Origin: Euryarchaeota archaeon UBA463
Lineage (GTDB): Archaea; Thermoplasmatota; Poseidoniia; Poseidoniales; Thalassarchaeaceae
Direction of reading: 5' to 3'
Assembly: GCA_002501805.1 (NCBI GenBank)
Contig: DAOI01000003.1
Location: 1 to 64,000 of the forward strand
Length of the DNA: 64,000 bases
Part shown: positions 7,381-15,900 of the stretch, piece after piece
How positions within the stretch are numbered: position 1 is the first letter of the stretch
Layout of the letters: each line of letters begins with the position of its first letter
Made by a program: the position numbers and the translations under genes
Notes under the pieces: model-generated
Databases searched by the model: none
Told to the model about the DNA's origin: nothing
The model's input: only the letters and a program-made list of their open reading frames with translations

Positions 7381-8760
7381 ATGATAGCCAGAAGAGATGC
7401 TGGAAGAAGATTTTGGACATGGCTATCCTCCATACGTACTACATCAGAAATCAGATTGACATTGCCGGCAATAGCAACCGTATCCTGCGCGGTTCTTCTC
7501 GTTGGTTGGGAGCATTCTTCAATCGAGGTTAGCATCGGACTCTTCACGATAATTTCTATACTTTACGTCCCTACTAATATGGCTTCTTGGTTCTCTTCCA
7601 TGGTCGCCAGAGATAGACTTTCACTCACTGTAGAAGGACACAAGTCAAAAGGATCTTATCCTGGTTCTGAAAGGATAATTAGCACATTGAGGGACAGGGT
7701 CATCCGAGAGAGACTCAGGCTAATATCAGCTATACTCGGGGCGGCCTCGCTGTATGTAGTCCTCAGACTAAATCCAGGTACCGTACTCGCACCGTCTCTA
7801 ATGGCCTCCGGCGCTTTCTTTGGGACAGTATGCATTCTAAATTCGCTAAGACTGGAGGGAAGTATGCCCATGAGATCTAACGATTTCACTCTCCTCTCCC
7901 TTCATGCACCAACCCTGCATGACAGTATATTGAAATCAGTCCTTACCGACTCACTGAAGGCCCATTTAGATCCAGAGACTAGTGATTTGTGGGATGAATG
8001 GATGGACTCTCTGGAGTTCAGCGTCAGAACGGGCCAAACCCCCCGAACAGCAGTAGAGCACGTTCTACAGTCCATCCATTGGGAGCAGAGAGGGATAATA
8101 GATAGGAACAGACTCATCTCAGAAGTAAAGACAGTTTTCAAAATAGCAGCTACTGACTCTCTTTTTGACAGCTCAAACAAATTCAACGCCTCATCTCTAA
8201 GCAAACTCCTAGCTCATACGCGGGCATGGGAGCCCGGGCTATTCAGGCTCTTAGACCGACTACATGACTCCGTTGCCGGGCCCCAAGGAGAAGATTTCGA
8301 AAAATGGAGACTAGATCTAGACCTACCACCTAGGTGCTCTGAAGGCCAGGGTGAGCTATTCGTCATGCTTCACAATCACACAGGAGAAGCCAAAACTGTT
8401 GAGCTTGACATAATTGTAGCAAAGGGAGAACCGGCCTTTCAGAGCCTTAGATTAAGTGCGCCCACAACCCCTCATCCTAGCATGAGCTCAGGCGATCAGG
8501 TAGACAAAATCAGCAAACTAGTTACAATGCTGGAAAGAGCTGTAGTCCTGTGGATAGGGATAGCTTGGCCAGACTCAGAATCAGGCCCCCACCCCGTACA
8601 AGTTACACTGAAGGGGGAGTCGGGAGAGACACTATCATCTATGGTAGTCCAGACATCTCTCACAACCGGGGTAAATCCCGAGAGTGCCGCGGTTCGAATG
8701 ACTGAGGCGTCTGAAGCAGTAAGGAGAATAGCAATACCACTCAGTGACAGGCAGATTTAG
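7381..8760 (+). CDS. Membrane protein with large C-terminal soluble region, unknown function
   Basis: The frame is open back into the tRNA-Arg gene, so the true start must lie later. ATG 7381 gives 459 residues; ATG 7297 is the alternative. Four hydrophobic segments fall in the first 170 residues (LPAIATVSCAVLLVGW, VSIGLFTIISILYVP, LISAILGAASLYVVL, VLAPSLMASGAFFGTV), with a basic loop between the second and third. About 290 residues of soluble sequence follow. Its last third looks beta-rich (GELFVMLHNHTGEAKTVELDIIV). I recognise no family. The next gene starts 59 bases downstream on the same strand, so the two may be cotranscribed. Confidence 0.7.
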   Translation: MIARRDAGRRFWTWLSSIRTTSEIRLTLPAIATVSCAVLLVGWEHSSIEVSIGLFTIISILYVPTNMASWFSSMVARDRLSLTVEGHKSKGSYPGSERIISTLRDRVIRERLRLISAILGAASLYVVLRLNPGTVLAPSLMASGAFFGTVCILNSLRLEGSMPMRSNDFTLLSLHAPTLHDSILKSVLTDSLKAHLDPETSDLWDEWMDSLEFSVRTGQTPRTAVEHVLQSIHWEQRGIIDRNRLISEVKTVFKIAATDSLFDSSNKFNASSLSKLLAHTRAWEPGLFRLLDRLHDSVAGPQGEDFEKWRLDLDLPPRCSEGQGELFVMLHNHTGEAKTVELDIIVAKGEPAFQSLRLSAPTTPHPSMSSGDQVDKISKLVTMLERAVVLWIGIAWPDSESGPHPVQVTLKGESGETLSSMVVQTSLTTGVNPESAAVRMTEASEAVRRIAIPLSDRQI

Positions 8761-8819
8761 GCCATAAGTTGGGAGCGTCATGTTCATCATACCTCCCCTG
8801 TTGGCAAGCACCGATAGTG

Positions 8820-10262
8820 ATGGAGTCGTGGGACGTCTTGGTACTCGGAGAGGGCCCAGCAGCCCTAAGAGCCGCTATCGCGGCTTCAGACGCAGGAGCA
8901 AGGCCACTCTTGGTAAGTGGCTCTTCAGTAGGCGTTGCTTCTGGCTTCCCACCTATCTCTGGTTTCTCTGCCTCACTGAATGAAACGTCCCCCTCCGCTC
9001 ACATAGAAGATACCATTTCAGCAGGCGGCGATCACACCGACAAGGAAGCTGTAGCACGTATCTGTGGCTCGGCTGTAGAGGCTCTATCCGAGCTAGAGAG
9101 ATGGGGGCTGGTTCTGAGGAGGTCAAAAGACGGCCTCCCTCACATGGCAGACATTTCGGGACATTCGTTTCCAAGAGTAGCCGGTTGCGGAGACAGTACC
9201 ATTAGAGAAGTAACTAGAACTCTCGAAGAACAGACAATGAAGAGAGGAATCAACAGAAAGTCTGACCTACTTCCCGTGGCCCTAGTTATGGATAACAACC
9301 AAGCCAGGGGAATTGTTGCATTGGACATAGAATCAGGAGAGTTAATTCCAATTCAAGCCAAGACAATCATAGTGGCGTCACAGGGCTATCAGGGAATATG
9401 GAATACGCCTTCCCTTGGCCCCGGAAACGGGCTTGTAATTTCCAATGCGGCGGGAATACGCCTCAAAGGAATGGCAAACGTTCCAATGCATGCTCTTACA
9501 ATAGCAGGTATGGGAATGGTCCTGCCCATGGATATTCTTGGCTCAGGAGGAAGAATTAGGAAAGAATCTGGAGAAGATGCCAGTCCTGTCGAGGTAATCG
9601 GAGGAGAACCATGTGTTCTCGATATGCGCTCCATGGAGAAATCAGCAGAAGGGTGGTTTGAGAACACCCAGTCAAAGGTACTCGATAGGGCAGGACTAGA
9701 TATCAGGAACGATGTTCTACCCCTCTCGCCCATGATAGTGTCGACCACGGGCGGAATACCAGTAGATGATCATTGTAGAGCTATATTTGACTCTGGTAAA
9801 ATGTGGTACACTGGCCTATATGCCGCCGGGCGTTCAGCATACACTGGAATGCACGGAATGGCCCCTCTGCCGGGGAACCTAATCATGGAGGAAGTAGTCA
9901 CAGGCATGGTTGCAGGAAAGCACGCCGCAGAATGGTCGACCAACTCCCAATTCGGGGGACACGAATCGATCCAGCAAGCAGTATCCTCATCCCAGAAGAA
10001 GATTGACCAGATGTTCTCCTCTGAAGGAAGCCCAGTGGGACACGTGGCCAAGGCACTCTCCTCTGCAATGAGGATAATCGATGGAAGCGGAGATCAAGCC
10101 TCAATGGCAATGGCGCAGGCCAGCATCAACGAAATATCGAGTCTTGGTTTGAGAGTAACAGATCCATCGAGACGAATGAACACAGAGTTAGTCACAGCTC
10201 TTCATGTGGAAGGATTACTTTCTCTTGCAAAGTTGATATCTTCTAACGAGGAAGAAGAATGA
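8820..10262 (+). CDS. FAD-dependent oxidoreductase of the SdhA/FrdA/NadB family
   Basis: A 480-residue flavoprotein. It begins with the FAD-binding VLVLGEGPAALRAAIAASDAGARPLLV and contains the SGHSFPRVAGCGD segment, which matches the HSxxR region of succinate dehydrogenase, fumarate reductase and L-aspartate oxidase. Near the end it has GGIPVDDHCRAI and GLYAAGRSAYTGMHGMAPLPGNLIMEEVVTGMVAG, the conserved second FAD segment. Several catalytic positions of true SdhA look replaced: the covalent-FAD and HPTG-type segments are not evident, and the family's HGANRLGGNS reads HGMAPLPGNL. I therefore keep the assignment at family level. The ATG at 8820 puts the dinucleotide fold at the N-terminus. The HIT gene overlaps its stop by four bases, so they are translated as a pair. 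Confidence 0.75.
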   Translation: MESWDVLVLGEGPAALRAAIAASDAGARPLLVSGSSVGVASGFPPISGFSASLNETSPSAHIEDTISAGGDHTDKEAVARICGSAVEALSELERWGLVLRRSKDGLPHMADISGHSFPRVAGCGDSTIREVTRTLEEQTMKRGINRKSDLLPVALVMDNNQARGIVALDIESGELIPIQAKTIIVASQGYQGIWNTPSLGPGNGLVISNAAGIRLKGMANVPMHALTIAGMGMVLPMDILGSGGRIRKESGEDASPVEVIGGEPCVLDMRSMEKSAEGWFENTQSKVLDRAGLDIRNDVLPLSPMIVSTTGGIPVDDHCRAIFDSGKMWYTGLYAAGRSAYTGMHGMAPLPGNLIMEEVVTGMVAGKHAAEWSTNSQFGGHESIQQAVSSSQKKIDQMFSSEGSPVGHVAKALSSAMRIIDGSGDQASMAMAQASINEISSLGLRVTDPSRRMNTELVTALHVEGLLSLAKLISSNEEEE

Positions 10263-10678
10263 CCAGTGAAAAATCAATCTTCACTAGAATAATCGAGGGA
10301 GAGATTCCCTGCTTCAAGGTCTTTGAGAATGATTATGTATACTCCTTTTTAGACATCAATCCTGTATCTCATGGACATGTTCTTGTTATTCCCAAGGAAC
10401 CGGCGCAATTTCTGCATGAGCTGTCTCCTGAGTCTTCTTCTGAGCTTGGCAAAGCCCTATCCATCATATCCAAGTCCATAACAGAAGTAACAGGAGCAAC
10501 CAGCTACAACATAATACAAAATAACGGCTCCCAAGCCGGACAAACCGTTTTTCATGTCCATTTCCACATAATCCCAAAATATCCCGAGTCAACTCATAGC
10601 TTTCCTTGGAAAACGATGGAAATAGACAAAAAAGAAGCATCAGAGCTAGCCCAAAAGATTTCTCACAACATGGAATAG
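10259..10678 (+). CDS. HIT (histidine triad) family hydrolase
   Basis: A 139-residue HIT protein with the sequence order of the Hint/HinT group: SIFTRIIEGEIPCFKVFENDYVYSFLDINPVSHGHVLVIPK, then QNNGSQAGQTVFHVHFHIIPK. The HVHFH triad holds the nucleophilic histidine used to cleave nucleoside phosphoramidates or related dinucleotides. It starts inside the stop codon of the flavoprotein gene (ATGA overlap), so translation is probably coupled. The acyltransferase gene follows 40 bases later. Physiological substrate cannot be told from sequence. Confidence 0.93.
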   Translation: MTSEKSIFTRIIEGEIPCFKVFENDYVYSFLDINPVSHGHVLVIPKEPAQFLHELSPESSSELGKALSIISKSITEVTGATSYNIIQNNGSQAGQTVFHVHFHIIPKYPESTHSFPWKTMEIDKKEASELAQKISHNME

Positions 10679-10718
10679 AATCGGTGCTTTCTCAACTGAT
10701 ACCTCGTCTGAGTATACT

Positions 10719-12215
10719 GTGAGTGACGCCTCAGAGGCACCGGACATCGACCCAGTGCTATCCAGCGGAGCACTCAGAATCAATCCTAAGAAACTCAACA
10801 AAGTTCCTTGGGACCATACCGGAGAGCACCCAGGAAGCGAAGTAGCATGGTCGGTAATCAAGTCGCTGGCTAAGCTATCAAAGTACTATCTTTTCAGATC
10901 CGTGGAAGAGCAATCTCCTACCAACTGTGATGGAGGAAGGATATATGCATCAATACACATCAATGGCCTAGTAGATCCTCTTTCAATAATCCTCTCTCAA
11001 GAAAAGAGACCGATAACAATGGGAAGGCATGACTTAGCAACTATGCCCTTCATTGGCTGGCTAACTAGGAGAATGGGCAATCAACCCGTCATCAGAAGAG
11101 CAGAACAGAAATCGGGGGTTTCAGACCAAGATTTTGCCAAGTCGATCAATCACAGAACACTTCTAACAATGTCTCACTGCATCTCAGGAGGACATGGGGC
11201 AGTCGTTATGCCAGAAGGAAAATCACACCAAGACTCTAAGCTACACAAACTCAGAACGGGAGCTATGAGATTCGCGATCAATGCCTCAACAATAGCATCA
11301 TCAAAGGGACTGCCAAGCCCAGTTATCCAACCAGTTGGTCTACACTTCAGGTGCCATCACTGGTTTAGGACTGATTTATTTGTCGAATATCCAGAACCCA
11401 TCGAAATCCCCATCGTAAAAACAGAAAATCACTCCCGGGGACTTAACGAAGGAACTTGGATGGAACCCCCGGAAGACATGGTCAGAGAGTTGAGAGATGA
11501 GTTACAAAACAGGCTTGCAGAAGTCACTCCAGAAGCGCCCGACTGGGAGACATATAGAGCATGGCAGCTACTAGCACACATCAAATCAAGACAGGAGAAA
11601 CAAACCCTCGAGAGCTTCTCTCAAGAGGTAATAGCTACTAGGAAGATACGCGAAATCATGACTCATAGGAATGAATCAGAATTAGCCGATGACGCAAGGA
11701 GGGCGTCAACAATCTTACATTCCAGAGATCTGGATGGAAGGTCCGTATCTAATGATATATCCTTGGACAAGAAGCCAGAGATATTGAAGGGGGCGATAGG
11801 TCTGACTTTAATGGCGATGGCCTCATTCATCTCGATACCCTCAACAGGAATACAAACAATCCTTGCTTGGTATTTAGGTAACAACTCCGATGAAGGAGTA
11901 GATGCAAGGACGACACACCATATGTTTGCTGTTTTCTTCTCTCCTATCACTTTCTGGCCCCTATTCGCGCTCCTCTTTTCTTACTACACGCTCGAAGTCT
12001 TGTCAATAGAAATCACGCTATCAGCACTAATTATTGGGGGATTCATAACGATGATGGCAACCCAATTTTCCAACATGGTCATGTTATCAGGTTATGACCT
12101 TTGGACAGACTATACCGCTTCCCGAAGAAGAATCAACCTCTCCAGATCTGATGAAGGAACTGAATTCACAGAGCTCCTTCAGAAGATTGCCCCCAAACTA
12201 GTGGCTCTCAAATAG
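10719..12215 (+). CDS. PlsC-domain glycerolipid acyltransferase with two C-terminal membrane segments
   Basis: A 498-residue acyltransferase of the glycerol-3-phosphate / lysophosphatidate family, which attaches fatty acyl chains to a glycerol backbone. Motif I is SIHINGLVDP, with His and Asp spaced as in yeast Gpt2/Sct1-type enzymes (H-x5-D) rather than the common H-x4-D. Motif III is VVMPEGKSHQDSKLHKLRTGAMRFA, equivalent to FPEGxSH followed by the K/R-x-G-A element. Motif IV-like VIQPVGLHF follows. The C-terminal third has two hydrophobic regions (about 365-390 and 415-455) that anchor it in the membrane. It starts with GTG at 10719. In an archaeon, whose standard lipids are ether-linked isoprenoids, this is notable. 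It follows the HIT gene on the same strand. Confidence 0.8.
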   Translation: MSDASEAPDIDPVLSSGALRINPKKLNKVPWDHTGEHPGSEVAWSVIKSLAKLSKYYLFRSVEEQSPTNCDGGRIYASIHINGLVDPLSIILSQEKRPITMGRHDLATMPFIGWLTRRMGNQPVIRRAEQKSGVSDQDFAKSINHRTLLTMSHCISGGHGAVVMPEGKSHQDSKLHKLRTGAMRFAINASTIASSKGLPSPVIQPVGLHFRCHHWFRTDLFVEYPEPIEIPIVKTENHSRGLNEGTWMEPPEDMVRELRDELQNRLAEVTPEAPDWETYRAWQLLAHIKSRQEKQTLESFSQEVIATRKIREIMTHRNESELADDARRASTILHSRDLDGRSVSNDISLDKKPEILKGAIGLTLMAMASFISIPSTGIQTILAWYLGNNSDEGVDARTTHHMFAVFFSPITFWPLFALLFSYYTLEVLSIEITLSALIIGGFITMMATQFSNMVMLSGYDLWTDYTASRRRINLSRSDEGTEFTELLQKIAPKLVALK

Positions 12216-12235
12216 GACATGCCCTTCGCTAGTAC

Positions 12236-12871
12236 GTGAATAAGAGAGAGGCCGCCGATTCTGTAAGAAAATGGCTACTCAGCGAGAAGCTGGAAGCTAG
12301 AGATGTAGAAGATCAGCAAGCACATCTACACATGCACGTCAAGTACCCTCCAAGTAAGAGAGGCCATTTGTTTAATGTCGTAATTCCAAAGAACAGAGAT
12401 CTCGTATTGGTATATTCTGTCACTAGAGTCGATGAGGGGCAGCAAGATAAGATGAAGGAGTTCTCCTCAGAAGACCCGAACGAGTGGAAGAAGTGGCTTC
12501 ACAACACCAGGCTAGATCTAACTAGGGCTGACTTGGATTGGGTCCTCCACGTTGGTAACAAGGTACAGGATACTCCCGGACCATTACAGGCATTCAACCT
12601 CTCAAGACCAACGTGGCTGGATGGACTGACCCAGAACGATTTTATGCATACAATGAGGAGAGTCTGGCTGACAAAGCTCTCTCTGATTCACAGAATTAAA
12701 TTCCTTTTCGGAACGGGCTCGGGGAAACCCGGGCCAGTCGATGACTGGAACAAGCAGAAGGGTCAGAAATCTACTAGGAAATCCCCTTCTCCTTCCAATC
12801 CGCCCCGCGAAGTTGACACAGATGAGACAGGCGGGTTTGGTAGAGATTTTGATCCAGCAGACTGGGCATAA
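12236..12871 (+). CDS. Uncharacterised protein, possibly DUF2299-like
   Basis: A 211-residue soluble protein starting with GTG 20 bases after the acyltransferase stop. The first 150 residues form a mixed alpha/beta domain (AADSVRKWLLSEKL, AHLHMHVKYPP, FNVVIPKNRDLVLVYSVTRV, then LTRADLDWVLHV) that resembles the archaeal DUF2299 family of unknown role; I recall the layout only loosely. After about residue 165 it becomes a low-complexity, charged and proline-rich tail ending in FDPADWA. It probably shares a transcript with the acyltransferase. Confidence 0.6.
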   Translation: MNKREAADSVRKWLLSEKLEARDVEDQQAHLHMHVKYPPSKRGHLFNVVIPKNRDLVLVYSVTRVDEGQQDKMKEFSSEDPNEWKKWLHNTRLDLTRADLDWVLHVGNKVQDTPGPLQAFNLSRPTWLDGLTQNDFMHTMRRVWLTKLSLIHRIKFLFGTGSGKPGPVDDWNKQKGQKSTRKSPSPSNPPREVDTDETGGFGRDFDPADWA

Positions 12872-12922
12872 TATGCTAATCCTCTTTCATACAAGGAGTG
12901 ACCGCAACCCGAGTAGGTTAAG

Positions 12923-12965
12923 TATGAAATATTTCTAATAGAGCTATAGCTAATCGCTGGGTGAT
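12923..12965 (+). promoter_or_regulatory. Promoter and ribosome binding site of the large surface protein
   Basis: An AT-rich TATA-like element, TATGAAATATTT, lies at 12923-12934, about 36-48 bases before the ATG at 12971. A GGGTGAT ribosome binding sequence at 12959-12965 sits five bases before the ATG. Spacing allows a short leader of about 15 bases. Recognised by eye only. Confidence 0.45.
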
Positions 12966-12970
12966 CACAA

Positions 12971-15900
12971 ATGGACAGATCGAAGAAGAGAAATAGTGTT
13001 GCAATGGTTCTTTTGATGGTAGTGAGTTTATTCGCTGGACTCGGAGCTCCGATCGCCTCGGCTAGTGAGGTTGTAATGACGGACGCAATAGAAGTGACCC
13101 CCGATGGTGCCTTCAGCGATAGAATGGTTTCGATCGATGCTGACTCACAAGGAAACGTCCATTTTATCTGGAGTAGAAACACACAACATCTGTACTACAA
13201 GATGCTAGACGCTAGGGGAGAGGTCCTCATTGATGATACAAAAATATCGAATGCTGGAGCACACAGGGCATGGCACCCAGACGTCAGAGTCGACCATGAT
13301 GATATGGTACACGTGACATGGACCGATAAAGCCGGCCAATGGACGATAATGTATACCCTCCTCGATCCTTCCTTGGATGATCAAAATGGAGACGAGACAA
13401 CAGATTCTGCCATTACTATTGTCAACGATTTCGAGGTATCTTCACACCCCCAGAATAGGGATTGGCCAGCCATCGATATTGACTCCGATAATGACCCACA
13501 CATAGTCTGGCAGGATTCTTATGAGCCCCTTGATAAGTTCTATCAACAACCCCAGATTTACTATGCGATGCTTGATGCAGACGTAGTATCTAGAACAGTA
13601 GAATTCGCAGTAGGAGAGACTCTGCTAACTCCAATAATAGGACACAAGGGTCACCCAGATATCGCAATCGATCTAGATGATTTTGTACAAGTTGTATGGG
13701 ATGATACAAGAGGAGGAAAAGTGGAGATGGTTATTCCCATTGACACATCTGGATCCATGCTAGCAGAATGGGCAGACATGTGTGTCGTGTTCTACGGAGG
13801 AAACTTCGTCAGTGGCTCATATTTCCAAGGTCTGAAGCCTCTACTAGTTAGAGCTAACATGACAGTTTACGAGACTCTCTATGGGATAGGGGGGCATACT
13901 AGCGTCTCAGCAGCTACATCTGGCAATTGTGCCACAGCGTTTGCAACTGGAGGAAGCGGATCCCAGGGGCCTAGAAATACTGCCTTGGGACTAGTCCCAG
14001 GTGATGACAGCGGAGGTATTAGAAAGCTCAATGGCGTTATTATGAATGGCGGTGCTCTGACCATTAATTACGATGGAGGAGGGGTCGGCTCAGAATCATG
14101 GGGCCCTTCAAGCACATGGGCCTGCTTGTCGTGGAAAGACGCTCAAGGCAACGTACCTGGTAACCCTCCCACGCAACTCGATCACAAGTGGAACCCGAAT
14201 GCCACGAAAATCGTCATCCCGGTTTCGGATGAGCCACCATATGATGGCACGGGCTGGGACTCTCAGGATACCAACACAATACTGGAGGCACATGATGCAT
14301 GTGTAAACGCCGGCGTAATACCAACCCCTCTATGGGCTCAAAGTAACGAGGACGTTGGCTCTTCAATGAAAGATTTAGCCCAATGCCCCAACGGTATTGT
14401 GAGCTCATCATCATCTAGAAACTGCCCGGGTACATCAGTAAGGCTCACCAATGCAGGTGGGCAGATGTACAGTTTTCCGACTGGAGCCTCTAGCGCGGCA
14501 GAACTACAGCTCATGGTAGAGGCATTGGTCTATCTAGCTACTAATAATTCAAGAGAGATTTTCATGACAGTTTTGGATCCAAAATCTCTTCTCGATAGTC
14601 CGCATCCAGGCTGGCAGAAGGGAGATCCAGGGACAGTTGTGGACACCCAAGCGGATACCTACACAGAAGATTTAGGTCCTTCTCTAGACTCTCTCGGATA
14701 TGGGCACTTAGTAGTAGTAAATGATACAAGAATAACGCTGAATGACGCCTTTAGCCTTCACCCTTCAATCGCAGTAGACACTTCTGGAAATACCCATGTT
14801 GCATGGATGGACGGTAGAGCATATGGATTCGAAATAGATGTAAATTACGAGGTATACTACACCAGACTAAGACTCCAAGGTGTAGCAGAGTGGGATGGGG
14901 TTGAGGAAGGCCTCCCCTCCTTTGGTATCAAGCAAATTACCGACTCCGCCATATCCACCGTCGAGGGCCTTGGTGGAGTCGACTCAAACCGTCCTTACGG
15001 AGCAAATTCTCACATGCCCTCAATTTTGACTGACGACTTCGACAACGTCCACCTATCTTGGCTGGACAATAGTAATGAGAGTCAGATGGAGACTGTTATG
15101 TATGCCAGACTCAACCATACTCACAACTCACATCCTGACGGATTCCCCCTGAACTCCCTGGCTACATCCGTTCTCGATGAGTGGGAAGTAATTCCTGTCA
15201 CTTCATGGTCTTCTAACAAGCTAGGGCCAAACTCTCCTGCCTCCCCAGACCTAGGTCAGGCACCAGCGTTCGCCAACGACTTAGGTAGTGGTGCCCATAT
15301 TTCTTGGTCTGACGATCACAAGTGTTCCGATGAGAACAATGGAGGCAAATTTACAATATGCTATGTTCATGTTCTCACTGGATTAGTGGACATCGGCCTT
15401 GCTGAAACTGAGACATATTATCACACCATTCAGCCTAGTGGGCAAACCACATTCAATCTGACTATATCCAATCCGACACCAGGGCCTCCTGACTTAGTCT
15501 CTGATACATTCTTCGTCTCAATGGAAGGGGTACCGAATAACTGGAGCTCGACGCTATTCTTCGCAACAAATCATACTCCGATATTCCCATCCACCCCAAT
15601 CTTCTTGGAGGGAGGAGAAATTGAGCCTATCTACATGAGAATCCGGTCGCCGACAATCTATCAAGCAGATGAGGACGAGTTAGCAACAATTGTTCTAACA
15701 GCCTTATCCGAGAAGGATCCAGCAATCAGAGATGAGCAAATCACACTCGTCCTGATGGATGTGGTCCACGGCATTCAGTTAGATACAAGTCACTACCAGG
15801 CCGATGTTGAACAGGGTCAAAACGCCGTTTTCTCGATATCAATAACTAATACGGGAAATGTATACGATACATTTGCATTTTACGACCCGACCACGCTTGA

